Shown here: positions 9,046 through 17,091 of the stretch, one piece after another | Numbering within the stretch: position 1 is the stretch's first letter | Layout: every line of letters begins with the position of its first letter | DNA from: Oceanospirillaceae bacterium UBA7410 | GTDB lineage: Bacteria; Pseudomonadota; Gammaproteobacteria; Pseudomonadales; Balneatricaceae | NCBI GenBank assembly: GCA_002470565.1 | Contig: DKMQ01000012.1 | Location: forward strand, 1,150 to 25,272 | DNA: 24,123 bases | Direction: 5' to 3' | The notes under the pieces: model-generated | Databases searched by the model: none | What the model was told of the DNA's origin: nothing | What the model saw: only the letters and a program-made list of their open reading frames with translations | Made by a program: the position numbers and the translations under genes

Positions 9046-10260
9046 ATGAAATTGCCTATTTTTTTGGACTACTCAGCAACGACACCGGTAGATCCAAGGG
9101 TTGCTAAGCTGATGTGTGATTGTTTGACCCAAGAGGGTAACTTTGGTAATCCAGCCTCACGTTCTCATATATATGGATGGCAGGCAGAAGAAGCTGTAGA
9201 AAATGCTCGTCGCCAGGTTGCTGATTTAATTAAAGCTGATCCTCGAGAAATTGTTTGGACTTCTGGTGCTACAGAATCAAATAACCTTGCCATTAAGGGC
9301 GTGGCTCACTTCTACCATAAAAAAGGTAAGCATATAATTACTTCAAAAATCGAGCATAAGGCGGTCTTAGATACTTGTCGTCAGCTTGAGCGTGAAGGTT
9401 TTGAAGTCACTTATTTAGACCCAACAACAGATGGTTTGATAAGTGCGCAACAGGTTGCAGATGCCTTACGCGAAGACACAATTTTAGTTTCATTGATGCA
9501 TGTAAACAATGAAATTGGCGTAATTACAGATATTGCGGCTATTGCAGAAGTCACTCGTGCAAATAAAGTATTGTTCCATGTTGATGCAGCTCAAAGCACT
9601 GGCAAAATAGAAATTGATCTCACTGCAGCAAAAGTTGACCTAATGTCTTTTTCTGCCCATAAAACCTATGGGCCCAAGGGTGTTGGTGCTTTGTATGTGA
9701 GTCGCAAGCCACGAGTTCGCTTAGAAGCTCAGATTCATGGTGGCGGCCACGAACGTGGTATGCGTTCTGGCACCCTAGCTACTCATCAAATTGTTGGAAT
9801 GGGTGCTGCATTTGCTATTGCGCAAGAAGAAATGGAGACAGACAATGCTCGCATTAAACGTTTAAGTCAGCGTTTGTGGGATGGTGTTAAGGACATGGAA
9901 GAAGTATACATGAACGGCCATCCAACACAGCGAGTGCCTGGTAATGCAAACATAAGCTTTAACTTCGTAGAGGGTGAATCTCTGCTCATGTCGTTACGTG
10001 AGCTAGCCGTCTCTTCTGGCTCTGCATGTACTTCTGCTAGTTTAGAGCCATCTTATGTCTTGCGCGCTTTGGGCATGAATGATGAATTGGCTCATAGCTC
10101 TATTCGTTTTAGTATCGGACGCTTCACTACAGAAGAAGACATTGATCAAGCCATTGAGTTATCTCTTAATGCGGTCAATAAGTTGCGCGCATTGTCACCT
10201 TTATGGGATATGTTCAAAGACGGTATTGATTTAGACACGGTGCAGTGGGCTGCGCACTAA
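9046..10260 (+). CDS. iscS: cysteine desulfurase IscS
   Basis: IscS is the pyridoxal-phosphate enzyme that takes sulfur from L-cysteine as a persulfide and passes it to IscU and to tRNA thiolation proteins. The 404-residue length equals the E. coli protein. PLP-binding features are H104 (KIEHKAVL), D180 and Q183 ([10 protein letters not shown]) and the Schiff-base lysine K206 in [12 protein letters not shown]. The persulfide-forming C328 lies in [10 protein letters not shown] (323-332), and the C-terminal tail that contacts IscU is present. GGAG is 7 bases before the ATG. It is the second gene of the isc operon, and a 9-bp hairpin follows it. Confidence 0.98.
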   Translation: MKLPIFLDYSATTPVDPRVAKLMCDCLTQEGNFGNPASRSHIYGWQAEEAVENARRQVADLIKADPREIVWTSGATESNNLAIKGVAHFYHKKGKHIITSKIEHKAVLDTCRQLEREGFEVTYLDPTTDGLISAQQVADALREDTILVSLMHVNNEIGVITDIAAIAEVTRANKVLFHVDAAQSTGKIEIDLTAAKVDLMSFSAHKTYGPKGVGALYVSRKPRVRLEAQIHGGGHERGMRSGTLATHQIVGMGAAFAIAQEEMETDNARIKRLSQRLWDGVKDMEEVYMNGHPTQRVPGNANISFNFVEGESLLMSLRELAVSSGSACTSASLEPSYVLRALGMNDELAHSSIRFSIGRFTTEEDIDQAIELSLNAVNKLRALSPLWDMFKDGIDLDTVQWAAH

Positions 10261-10286
10261 ATCAGTAGCAGTTAACGCATTTAACA

Positions 10287-10308
10287 TAGCAGTGGTCTAC
10301 CACTGCTA
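10287..10308 (+). repeat. 9-bp hairpin between iscS and iscU
   Basis: TAGCAGTGG (10287-10295) pairs perfectly with CCACTGCTA (10300-10308) around TCTA. No T tract follows, so it resembles an mRNA-processing or stabilising hairpin rather than a terminator. It is the most stable-looking structure inside the isc operon. Confidence 0.6.
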
Positions 10309-10338
10309 GTACATACAATAGATTGAGAGGATAAGCAC

Positions 10339-10716
10339 ATGGCATATAGCGAACAGGTTCTTGACCATTATGAAAATCCACGTAACGTGGGAAAGATGGA
10401 CGAAAAAGATGCACACGTAGGCACGGGTATGGTTGGAGCGCCTGCATGTGGTGACGTAATGCGCCTGCAGATTAAAGTGAATGACGAAGGTGTCATTGAA
10501 GATGCTAAGTTTAAAACTTATGGATGTGGCTCTGCTATAGCGTCAAGTTCATTAGTTACTGAATGGATGAAGGGCATGACGTTGGACCAAGCTGGAGAAA
10601 TTCGTAATTCGAATATCTCTGAAGAGTTGGCTTTGCCACCAGTAAAAATTCATTGTTCTGTACTTGCTGAAGATGCGATTAAAGCTGCAATTCACGATTA
10701 CAAGAGCAAACAGTAA
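10339..10716 (+). CDS. iscU: Fe-S cluster assembly scaffold IscU
   Basis: IscU is the scaffold on which the [2Fe-2S] cluster is built from IscS sulfur, iron and ferredoxin electrons. The 125-residue protein carries all expected ligands: C37 and D39 (APACGDV), C63 (YGCGSAIASS), H105 and C106 (KIHCSVLAEDA). The LPPVK motif at 99-103 is the recognition site for the chaperone HscA, encoded three genes downstream. AGAGGA lies about eight bases before the ATG. Sequence and position leave no doubt about the assignment. Confidence 0.98.
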   Translation: MAYSEQVLDHYENPRNVGKMDEKDAHVGTGMVGAPACGDVMRLQIKVNDEGVIEDAKFKTYGCGSAIASSSLVTEWMKGMTLDQAGEIRNSNISEELALPPVKIHCSVLAEDAIKAAIHDYKSKQ

Positions 10717-10755
10717 CGCCTGGGCGTTATTAAGTCTCCATAAGAGGAAGCCATC

Positions 10756-11079
10756 ATGGCGATTACCATTACACAGGCAGCCGCCGACCACGTCACTAAT
10801 TATTTAGTGAATCGTGGCGAAGGGCAGGGCGTGCGTTTGGGTGTCCGTACCACGGGTTGCTCAGGCATGGCTTACATTCTAGAGTTTGTCGACAAAATTT
10901 CTGCAGATGACGCCATTTTTGACAGCAAAGGCGTGAAAGTGGTGATTGACCCAAAAAGTTTGTTGTATTTAGACGGTACTGAGCTGGATTATGCTAAAGA
11001 AGGTCTTAATGAAGGTTTTCAATTCAACAACCCCAACTCTAAAAGTGAGTGTGGTTGTGGTGAAAGTTTTAACGTTTAG
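10756..11079 (+). CDS. iscA: Fe-S carrier protein IscA
   Basis: IscA is an A-type carrier that takes clusters from IscU to apo-targets and is important for [4Fe-4S] maturation under aerobic conditions. The 107-residue protein has the three conserved cysteines C35 (TTGCSGMAY), C99 and C101 (SECGCGESF). AGAGGA provides the ribosome-binding site. A small hairpin (AACGC/GCGTT, 10715-10728) separates it from iscU. Confidence 0.98.
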   Translation: MAITITQAAADHVTNYLVNRGEGQGVRLGVRTTGCSGMAYILEFVDKISADDAIFDSKGVKVVIDPKSLLYLDGTELDYAKEGLNEGFQFNNPNSKSECGCGESFNV

Positions 11080-11102
11080 ACAGTCTTTGGTGCTTTAGAA
11101 CA

Positions 11103-11630
11103 ATGAATATTACTCAAGATTACTTCTCTTGTTATGGCTTGCCTTGTAGCTTTATTGTAGATGTTGTGGCGTTACGAAAGCTGCATCATAGCTTGCAGCA
11201 TCAGCATCATCCAGACCGTTTTGTATCTGCGCCTGACAGTAAGCAAAGAAGAGCCGTGCAGATTACTACTTATTTAAATCAAGCCTATGCAACCTTGAGT
11301 GAGCCGCTAAAGCGCGGTATATATCTTCTGCAGCTTGAGGGTATGGATCCGTTAGCCCCCACCAATACCCAAATGCCTATGGATTTTTTGCTGCAACAAA
11401 TTGAGTTGCGAGAGTCCTTAGATGATATACATTCAGCACAAGACCCAGAATCGAAAATTGACTCCATGTCAGCTTTGCTCACGCATCAGGCGAGTCAGTT
11501 AGAAAGTGAGTTTGCACAAGCTTATCAAGCATCAGATTTATCAGTTGCAGAAACAGCAGTACGTAAGCTCCAATTTATCGTTAAGTTACAGCAGCAATTA
11601 GACGCCCTTGAAGGCGTGTTGCTCGATTAA
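11103..11630 (+). CDS. hscB: Fe-S cluster co-chaperone HscB (J-domain protein)
   Basis: HscB brings IscU to HscA and stimulates its ATPase. The 175-residue protein has an N-terminal J domain with the HPD tripeptide at 36-38 (HQHHPDRF), a conserved LNQAYATLSEPLKRGIYLL segment (58-76), and a C-terminal helical domain that binds IscU. The ribosome-binding site is weak (GGTGCTTTAG before the ATG). hscA follows after 11 bases, consistent with balanced production of the co-chaperone pair. Confidence 0.96.
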   Translation: MNITQDYFSCYGLPCSFIVDVVALRKLHHSLQHQHHPDRFVSAPDSKQRRAVQITTYLNQAYATLSEPLKRGIYLLQLEGMDPLAPTNTQMPMDFLLQQIELRESLDDIHSAQDPESKIDSMSALLTHQASQLESEFAQAYQASDLSVAETAVRKLQFIVKLQQQLDALEGVLLD

Positions 11631-11641
11631 GGAATTCATAG

Positions 11642-13525
11642 ATGGCCTTGTTGCAAATTGCAGAGCCTGGCCAAAGCGCCAAACCTCATCAGCGCAAACT
11701 CGCTGTTGGCATAGATCTGGGCACCACTCATTCATTAGTGGCTAGTGTTCGTAGTGGCCAAGCAGAAACCTTGCCCAATAGCCTAGGAGAGCACTTACTG
11801 CCTTCTGTGGTGCGCTACTTAGCTGACGATGCGCCTCAGGTTGGTACTAAAGCCCAAGCTCATTTAGTGAATGATGCTGCTAATACGGTGATGTCTGTTA
11901 AGCGGTTAATGGGCCGTGGTATTGAAGATGTGAAGCGTTTTGGCGAAAACATGCCCTACCTCTTTGAAGCATGTGATCAGGGTATGCCTTTCATTTCTAC
12001 TGTGTCTGGCCTAAAAAGCCCAGTGCAAGTATCAGCTGATATTTTGCGAGCATTAGTGCAGCGTGCGCAGAGTAGTTTGGGTGGTGAGTTGGTTGGAGCT
12101 GTCATTACAGTACCTGCTTATTTTGATGATGCTCAGCGCCAAGCCACCAAAGATGCTGCCCAATTGGCTGGAATTCAGGTGTTGCGCTTACTCAATGAGC
12201 CTACAGCTGCTGCAGTAGCTTATGGTCTGGAACACAATCAACAAGACCAAGGCACTGTAGCTGTGTTTGATCTGGGTGGTGGCACGTTTGATATTTCCAT
12301 ACTGCGTATGGAGCAGGGTGTATTTGAAGTGTTGGCAACTGGCGGCGATTCGGCACTAGGTGGAGATGACTTTGACCAAGCGCTCGCTGAATGGATGCGC
12401 CAAGAGCGTCAGATTCCATCTCAGCTAGATTTAGCTCAGCAGCGTTTTTTACTGCGCTTGGCTCGCACTGCAAAAGAGCTTTTGAGTGAAGTGGAAACGG
12501 CTCAGTTATGTTTTGAAGGTTGGCCAGGTGAGCAGGTTTATGCTGAGCTTGTGCTGACTCGTGAGCAAATGAATGCGCTGCTTAATCCTATTGTAGATAA
12601 AGCTATAAGAGCGACTAAACGCGCTTTACGTGATGCTAAAGTTGCTCTTGGTGATGTTTCTAGAGTAGTTATGGTGGGCGGTTCAACACGCAGTTTACTT
12701 GTGCAGGAACGAGTATCTGATCTTTTTGGTCAGCCTTTACTCAATGATATTGACCCAGATAGAGTTGTCGCTTTAGGCGCTGCTCGACAAGCGGATGTGT
12801 TGGCAGGTAATCAAAGTGGCGATGAGCTTTTGTTGCTTGATGTTCTGCCTTTATCGCTTGGCTTGGAAACGATGGGCGGCCTAGTTGAGCGAGTTATTGA
12901 CCGTAATACGCCTATTCCTGTGGCTCGCGCTCAAGAGTTTACCACCTATCAAGATGGTCAAACTGCCATGGCTATTCATGTTTTGCAAGGGGAGCGCGAA
13001 CTAGTGCAAGATTGTCGATCGCTATCTCGTTTTGAGTTACGTGGTATTCCGGCAATGGCTGCTGGCGCTGCTAAGGTTCGAGTGACCTTTCAGGTGGATG
13101 CGGATGGGTTGCTAGAAGTTAGTGCTAGAGAATTAACCTCTGGAGTTGCTGCATCAGTGCAGGTTAAGCCGTCCTTCGGTTTGTCTGATGTGCAGATTGC
13201 AGACATGATTAAAGCAAGCTGGAGCAACGTAGAAGATGATCGTAGTGCCCGTAGTCTGCGCGAGCAGCAGGTTGAGGCAGATCGACTGGTTGAAGCTGTT
13301 GCTATTGCTCTTGCAGAAGATGGTGAGCGCTTACTGACAAGCAAAGAGCTGCAAACTATAGAAGAGCAAATGGCGCAACTGGTATTGGTTCGTAATGGCC
13401 AAGATCATCATGCCATTGCTAAACAAATTGAAATCATGGCTAAGGCCAGTGATACCTATGCAGCAATGCGTATGGATGACAGTATTAAACGTGCCCTTGC
13501 GGGTAAAGCTGTAGATCAGCTGTAA
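11642..13525 (+). CDS. hscA: Hsp70-type Fe-S chaperone HscA
   Basis: HscA is the specialised Hsp70 that binds the LPPVK motif of IscU and uses ATP to promote cluster release. The 627-residue protein shows the ATPase phosphate 1 motif GIDLGTTHS (23-31), [11 protein letters not shown] (185-195), phosphate 2 DLGGGTFD (210-217) and the adenosine motif [10 protein letters not shown] (338-347). The substrate-binding domain follows from about 400, with [12 protein letters not shown] near its start. Its short C-terminus without a DnaK-type EEVD-like tail is typical of HscA. The stop codon lies in the loop of a small CAGCTG/CAGCTG hairpin (13517-13533). Confidence 0.97.
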   Translation: MALLQIAEPGQSAKPHQRKLAVGIDLGTTHSLVASVRSGQAETLPNSLGEHLLPSVVRYLADDAPQVGTKAQAHLVNDAANTVMSVKRLMGRGIEDVKRFGENMPYLFEACDQGMPFISTVSGLKSPVQVSADILRALVQRAQSSLGGELVGAVITVPAYFDDAQRQATKDAAQLAGIQVLRLLNEPTAAAVAYGLEHNQQDQGTVAVFDLGGGTFDISILRMEQGVFEVLATGGDSALGGDDFDQALAEWMRQERQIPSQLDLAQQRFLLRLARTAKELLSEVETAQLCFEGWPGEQVYAELVLTREQMNALLNPIVDKAIRATKRALRDAKVALGDVSRVVMVGGSTRSLLVQERVSDLFGQPLLNDIDPDRVVALGAARQADVLAGNQSGDELLLLDVLPLSLGLETMGGLVERVIDRNTPIPVARAQEFTTYQDGQTAMAIHVLQGERELVQDCRSLSRFELRGIPAMAAGAAKVRVTFQVDADGLLEVSARELTSGVAASVQVKPSFGLSDVQIADMIKASWSNVEDDRSARSLREQQVEADRLVEAVAIALAEDGERLLTSKELQTIEEQMAQLVLVRNGQDHHAIAKQIEIMAKASDTYAAMRMDDSIKRALAGKAVDQL

Positions 13526-13533
13526 CGCAGCTG
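13517..13533 (+). repeat. hairpin with the hscA stop codon in its loop
   Basis: CAGCTG (13517-13522) and CAGCTG (13528-13533) pair as a 6-bp stem around TAACG, which contains the hscA TAA (13523-13525). The T at 13516 can add a G-U pair with 13534. Confidence 0.45.
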
Positions 13534-13567
13534 GCCATAACAGCCACTAGCCTAGGAGCTAACTTAA

Positions 13568-13906
13568 ATGCCACAAATTATTATTCTTCCTCATGCCGAA
13601 CTTTGCCCACAAGGGCAGGTTTTTGAAGCGCCTGCGGGACAAACTATTTTAGATGCCGCAAAAGAAAACGGTATTGATATTGAGCATGCATGTGAAAAGT
13701 CATGTGCGTGCACTACGTGCCATGTGATTGTGCGTGAGGGGTTTGATTCAATGATTGAGTCAGACGAATTAGAAGATGATATGTTAGATAAGGCGTGGGG
13801 TCTAGAGCCAGATTCTAGGCTTAGCTGTCAGGCTGTAATTGCAGACGATAATCTAGTAGTGGAAATCCCTAAATATACTATTAACATTGTATCTGAAGCT
13901 CACTAA
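13568..13906 (+). CDS. fdx: isc-type [2Fe-2S] ferredoxin
   Basis: This ferredoxin supplies electrons for cluster assembly on IscU. The 112-residue protein has the adrenodoxin-type ligand set C42, C48, C51 and C87 (ACEKSCACTTCHV at 41-53 and SCQAV at 86-90), with the extra non-ligand C46 also found in E. coli Fdx. The acidic stretch ESDELEDDMLD (64-74) is the usual partner-binding helix. CTAGGAG lies upstream of the ATG. A perfect 8-bp inverted repeat covers the stop codon (13897-13914). Confidence 0.97.
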   Translation: MPQIIILPHAELCPQGQVFEAPAGQTILDAAKENGIDIEHACEKSCACTTCHVIVREGFDSMIESDELEDDMLDKAWGLEPDSRLSCQAVIADDNLVVEIPKYTINIVSEAH

Positions 13907-13914
13907 AGTGAGCT
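13897..13914 (+). repeat. inverted repeat centred on the fdx stop codon
   Basis: AGCTCACT (13897-13904) and AGTGAGCT (13907-13914) are exact reverse complements two bases apart, giving a 7-bp stem with loop TAAA. The TAA stop (13904-13906) is in the loop. Confidence 0.55.
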
Positions 13915-13932
13915 GAAGTGGTTGGAGTTTTT

Positions 13933-14133
13933 ATGAGTATAGGTTGGACTGATACGATAGATATTGCTATTGAGCTATATGAGACGCATCCAGATATAGA
14001 CCCCCGTTTGGTGAGGTTTACAGATTTGATGGAGTGGGTTATGGCGTTGCCAGACTTTGAGGATGATCCTAAGCGTTGTGGCGAAAAAGTACTAGAAGCT
14101 ATTCAGACTGCATGGATTGATGAGCTTGATTAG
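13933..14133 (+). CDS. iscX: Fe-S assembly protein IscX
   Basis: IscX is a small acidic protein that binds IscS and modulates cluster assembly, perhaps as an iron-dependent regulator. From the ATG at 13933 it has 66 residues, the family length. It shows GWTDTIDIAIELYETHPDID (4-23), VRFTDLMEWV and the acidic FEDDP region, ending in WIDELD. An upstream in-frame GTG at 13918 would add five residues, but GGAG (13924-13927) is correctly placed only for the ATG. It is the last gene of the isc operon. Confidence 0.96.
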   Translation: MSIGWTDTIDIAIELYETHPDIDPRLVRFTDLMEWVMALPDFEDDPKRCGEKVLEAIQTAWIDELD

Positions 14134-14174
14134 GGTTTAATAGCCTATTAAAAGAGTAAAAAACAGCGTACAAT

Positions 14175-14220
14175 TACGCGGTCAAAAATCGCGTACTGAT
14201 ATGTACGTCTTTGCTTTTTT
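14175..14220 (+). terminator. putative end-of-isc terminator with alternative stem
   Basis: GCGTAC (14191-14196) pairs with GTACGT (14203-14208, one G-U) and is followed by the U-rich stretch CTTTGCTTTTTT (14209-14220). The same strand segment CGCGTA (14190-14195) can instead pair with TACGCG (14175-14180). The two folds exclude each other. The terminator stem is short, so confidence is low. Confidence 0.35.
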
Positions 14221-14261
14221 AATATTAGCCCATTTAATGGGTCCACTGTTTGGAGAATACC

Positions 14262-14669
14262 ATGGCGGTAGAACGCACTCTGTCCATCATCAAGCCTGAT
14301 GCTGTAGCAAAAAATGTAATCGGCAAAATTGTTTCTCGTTTTGAGTCTAACGGTCTTAAAGTTGTTAACATGCAAATGAAGCAATTGACTGAAGCTGAAG
14401 CACAAGGTTTCTACGCTGAGCATAGCGAGCGCCCTTTCTTTGGTCATTTGGTTTCTTTTATGACTTCTGGTCCTGTTGTTGTTCAGGTTCTTGAAGGTGA
14501 AGGCGCGGTGAACATGAACCGTGATCTAATGGGCGCAACTAACCCACAAGAAGCTGAAAAAGGCACTATTCGTGCTGATTTTGCAGAATCTATTGATGCT
14601 AACGCGGTACACGGTTCTGACTCTACTACGTCAGCCGCTCGTGAAATCGCCTACTTCTTCGGTGGCTAA
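14262..14669 (+). CDS. ndk: nucleoside diphosphate kinase
   Basis: Ndk transfers the terminal phosphate of ATP to nucleoside diphosphates through a phosphohistidine, balancing NTP and dNTP pools. From the ATG at 14262 it has 135 residues, a few shorter at the C-terminus than the E. coli protein. It starts [15 protein letters not shown]; the active-site histidine is H117 in NAVHGSDS (114-121). A TTG at 14250 would add four residues, but TGGAGAA overlaps it and serves the ATG with six bases of spacing. The leader holds a CCCAT/ATGGG hairpin (14229-14241). The stop codon is enclosed by TGGCT/AGCCA (14663-14675). Two strong hairpins follow the gene. Confidence 0.97.
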   Translation: MAVERTLSIIKPDAVAKNVIGKIVSRFESNGLKVVNMQMKQLTEAEAQGFYAEHSERPFFGHLVSFMTSGPVVVQVLEGEGAVNMNRDLMGATNPQEAEKGTIRADFAESIDANAVHGSDSTTSAAREIAYFFGG

Positions 14670-14689
14670 TAGCCATTGGTTAAAGTAGT

Positions 14690-14725
14690 CTGTTATTGTT
14701 TATCTTCACATAGTAACAATAGCAG
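14690..14725 (+). repeat. 11-bp hairpin downstream of ndk
   Basis: CTGTTATTGTT (14690-14700) pairs with AACAATAGCAG (14715-14725) over 11 positions with one G-U and a 14-base loop. Together with the following GC-rich hairpin it probably marks the 3' end of the ndk message. Confidence 0.5.
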
Positions 14726-14733
14726 CATGCAAC

Positions 14734-14760
14734 GTGCGGCGTTCCTAGTGAACGCCGCAC
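14734..14760 (+). terminator. GC-rich hairpin, probable ndk transcript end
   Basis: GTGCGGCGTT (14734-14743) and AACGCCGCAC (14751-14760) form a perfect 10-bp stem with loop CCTAGTG. The following TGCGTTTAG is only weakly T-rich, so it could be a Rho-independent terminator of moderate strength or a 3' stabiliser. Confidence 0.55.
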
Positions 14761-14815
14761 TGCGTTTAGATCAAATAAATGGTCGCGCAAAAAAGTATTA
14801 CATACAGGTCTTATA

Positions 14816-15931
14816 ATGTCCGAAGTTAGCACAAAGATGAATATATTGGGATTCTCCCAAGCTCAAATGGAAGCTTATTTCAAAACTATGGATGAGCCAA
14901 AATTTAGGGCTGTTCAGGTAATGAAGTGGATCCATCAGTTTGGTGCAGATGACTTTGAAAGCATGAGTAACGTCAGTAAAAAGCTGCGTGAAAAGCTTAC
15001 TCTAAGTGCTGAAATTGTAGAGCCTGAAGTGTTATACCGTGGCGACTCCAAAGATGGTACGCGCAAATGGGTGATTGGTGTCTCAGGGGGTAACAAGGTT
15101 GAGATGGTGCTCATACCTGATGGTGATCGTGCTACTTTATGCGTTTCATCTCAAGTAGGTTGCGCTTTAGATTGCAGTTTTTGCTCTACTGGCAAGCAAG
15201 GTTTTAACCGTAATTTGACCTCAGCTGAGATTATTGGACAACTGCGTATTGCTATCAAGTCCTTTGGTCCTGTAGATCCTAATGGGCCTCGTAGGGTGAC
15301 CAACGTGGTGTTTATGGGCATGGGTGAGCCATTGCTCAACTTTGATAGTGTAACGCCTGCCATCGCCCTAATGATGGATGATAATGCATACAATCTATCT
15401 AAGCGCAGGGTTACTTTAAGTACGGCAGGAGTAGTGCCTGCGATTGATCGGCTAAGTCAGGTCACAGATGTGTCTTTGGCTATTTCTTTACATGCCCCTA
15501 ATGATTTGCTGCGCAATGAATTGGTGCCAGTTAATAAAAAGTATAATATAGATGCTTTGTTGGATGCATGTAATCGTTATTTAGAAAACCTAACTGACAA
15601 GCGTGTGATTACCATGGAATACACCATGATCGATGGTATTAATGATCAGCCAAAGCATGCTCGCGAATTAGCCCAAGTGCTTAAGCGTGTCCCTTGTAAG
15701 CTAAATTTAATTCCTTTTAATCCTTTTCCAGGGTCAGATTATCGTCGTAGTCCACGGCCACAAATTGAAGCATTTCAACGAATTATGGCAAAATCCGGTA
15801 TTATAACTACCATTAGGTCAACTCGCGGCGATGACATCGATGCTGCCTGTGGGCAACTAGTGGGTCAGGTAAAAGATCGTACCAGGCGCAGTGCTGCCCA
15901 TGCAGCACGTATTGAAGCTAAGCAGATTTAA
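14816..15931 (+). CDS. rlmN: dual-specificity 23S rRNA/tRNA C2-adenine methyltransferase RlmN
   Basis: RlmN is a radical-SAM enzyme that methylates C2 of A2503 in 23S rRNA and A37 of some tRNAs. The 371-residue protein has the [4Fe-4S] motif CALDCSFC with C116, C120 and C123. The resolving cysteine C109 and the methyl-carrying cysteine C345 (DAACGQL) are the equivalents of E. coli C118 and C355. GMGEPLLN (168-175) is the SAM-binding motif. CAGG lies 7 bases before the ATG. As an Fe-S enzyme it depends on the isc operon just upstream. In Pseudomonas it is followed by pilF, which is missing here. Confidence 0.97.
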   Translation: MSEVSTKMNILGFSQAQMEAYFKTMDEPKFRAVQVMKWIHQFGADDFESMSNVSKKLREKLTLSAEIVEPEVLYRGDSKDGTRKWVIGVSGGNKVEMVLIPDGDRATLCVSSQVGCALDCSFCSTGKQGFNRNLTSAEIIGQLRIAIKSFGPVDPNGPRRVTNVVFMGMGEPLLNFDSVTPAIALMMDDNAYNLSKRRVTLSTAGVVPAIDRLSQVTDVSLAISLHAPNDLLRNELVPVNKKYNIDALLDACNRYLENLTDKRVITMEYTMIDGINDQPKHARELAQVLKRVPCKLNLIPFNPFPGSDYRRSPRPQIEAFQRIMAKSGIITTIRSTRGDDIDAACGQLVGQVKDRTRRSAAHAARIEAKQI

Positions 15932-15993
15932 TTGAAAATCTACGTGCCTAAAGTAAGTGACATAGATAAGTAACTAGGGCAAGGAACTTCGTG

Positions 15994-16044
15994 ATGCTGG
16001 TAGTGTCCAAAAATGGGCGTTATGATGGGTGTATAAAGCCCTAA
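15994..16044 (+). CDS. possible 16-residue leader peptide upstream of rodZ
   Basis: A short open frame (ATG at 15994, TAA at 16042-16044) is preceded by AAGGA (15981-15985) at a workable distance; a GTG at 15991 is also in frame. The product would begin MLVVSKNGRYDG and resembles no family I know. Its last codons and stop lie in a terminator-like hairpin (16015-16049), an arrangement seen in attenuation leaders, and the ORF occupies the place where pilF is found in relatives. It may equally be chance. Confidence 0.25.
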   Translation: MLVVSKNGRYDGCIKP

Positions 16045-16050
16045 TTTTTA
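16015..16050 (+). terminator. putative intrinsic terminator after rlmN
   Basis: GGGC (16015-16018) pairs with GCCC (16038-16041), and after one mismatch TTAT (16020-16023) pairs with ATAA (16033-16036), around a nine-base loop. TAATTTTTATTT follows directly. The stem is short but the U-rich tail is good. Confidence 0.45.
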
Positions 16051-16083
16051 TTTACACGGCATAGAATAATAAAGGTATTGATT

Positions 16084-17046
16084 GTGACTGATTTGGAATC
16101 ATTAAGTATGCAAGATCAAGCAGAATTGGAGGGTCAGTTACCGGGCTTTCCTGGACACTTATTGCGCCAAGCGCGTGATGATATGGGTTTGTCCCAAAAA
16201 GAAGCTGCTCGTGATTTACATTTAACATCCAAAGTAATCAATGCCATTGAAGAAAGCGACTTTACTGTAATTCCAAGCTTTGTGTTTGCTCGAGGATATA
16301 TACGCTCTTATGCGCGTCATGTGGGCTTGGATGGGCAGGGTTTGGTAGATGCTTTTGACACGGCTTATGGTGTGCCAAATAATAGTGCTAAGCCTAGGTC
16401 GGCAGTGCAAAAGCTTGGCCGACAAAGTAAGCCTAGTGACACTTGGGTAAAGCTAGTCTCAATTGTTTTTGTCATTGGTTTGCTAGTTGCATCCGTTGTT
16501 TGGTGGCAGAGTCAAAATGGTGGGCTGATGTCTTCGCAGCTAACCAGCACAGCAACACAAGTGACAGATGGCGATGCGCTTGATGGCGCCTTAGATACCG
16601 AAGAAGATGCCTTAGACCTGTCTTTGTTGGTAGCCAATGAAAGTGAAGTGGAAGCGAGTGTGCCTGCAGAACAAGCTCAGCCTGTTGTTGATGAAGTGGT
16701 GGAGCTGGCTGCAGAGCAGGTGTTGGCCATTGCTCCGGCCATCATTGATGTGCCTGCGGCTGCGCTTGTTGAAGAGGAAGTGGCTGTGCTGCTGGCACCT
16801 AACGAGGCGCAGTTGGTTATGGTTTTTGATAAAGACTGTTGGGTGGAAATTAAAGACGGCAATGGTAAGATGATATTGTCAGATTTGTACTCTGCAGGTG
16901 ATACTATAACGCAAGTAGTTACTGCTCCAATAGAAGTGCTGCTGGGTCGTTCTTCTGGTGTAGAAAAATTCACTTTTGATGGACAACTTATAGATTTAGA
17001 GCCGTTCACACGAAAAGATATTGCGCGCCTTACTTTGACTAAATAA
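16084..17046 (+). CDS. rodZ: cell-shape protein RodZ (HTH/membrane/DUF4115)
   Basis: RodZ links the MreB cytoskeleton to the elongasome in the inner membrane. The 320-residue protein has an N-terminal Cro/CI-like helix-turn-helix (about 25-85, LLRQARDDMGLSQKEAARDL onward), a basic juxtamembrane part, a single membrane helix at about 121-141, an acidic Ala/Val/Glu-rich periplasmic linker (about 155-245), and a C-terminal beta domain starting LVMVFDKDCWVEI. I place the start at GTG 16084, because AAAGG (16071-16075) is 8 bases upstream; a TTG at 16078 is only two bases from that site. In Pseudomonas rodZ sits between pilF and ispG; both are absent here. Confidence 0.93.
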   Translation: MTDLESLSMQDQAELEGQLPGFPGHLLRQARDDMGLSQKEAARDLHLTSKVINAIEESDFTVIPSFVFARGYIRSYARHVGLDGQGLVDAFDTAYGVPNNSAKPRSAVQKLGRQSKPSDTWVKLVSIVFVIGLLVASVVWWQSQNGGLMSSQLTSTATQVTDGDALDGALDTEEDALDLSLLVANESEVEASVPAEQAQPVVDEVVELAAEQVLAIAPAIIDVPAAALVEEEVAVLLAPNEAQLVMVFDKDCWVEIKDGNGKMILSDLYSAGDTITQVVTAPIEVLLGRSSGVEKFTFDGQLIDLEPFTRKDIARLTLTK

Positions 17047-17091
17047 CACTCTATTAGTTAGCGACACCTCCATTAAATTAAGGAACTTATT

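Noticed and set aside
13918..13932. Upstream GTG start for iscX
   Set aside because: It would place the GGAG inside the coding sequence and add residues absent from the family; the ATG at 13933 fits both.
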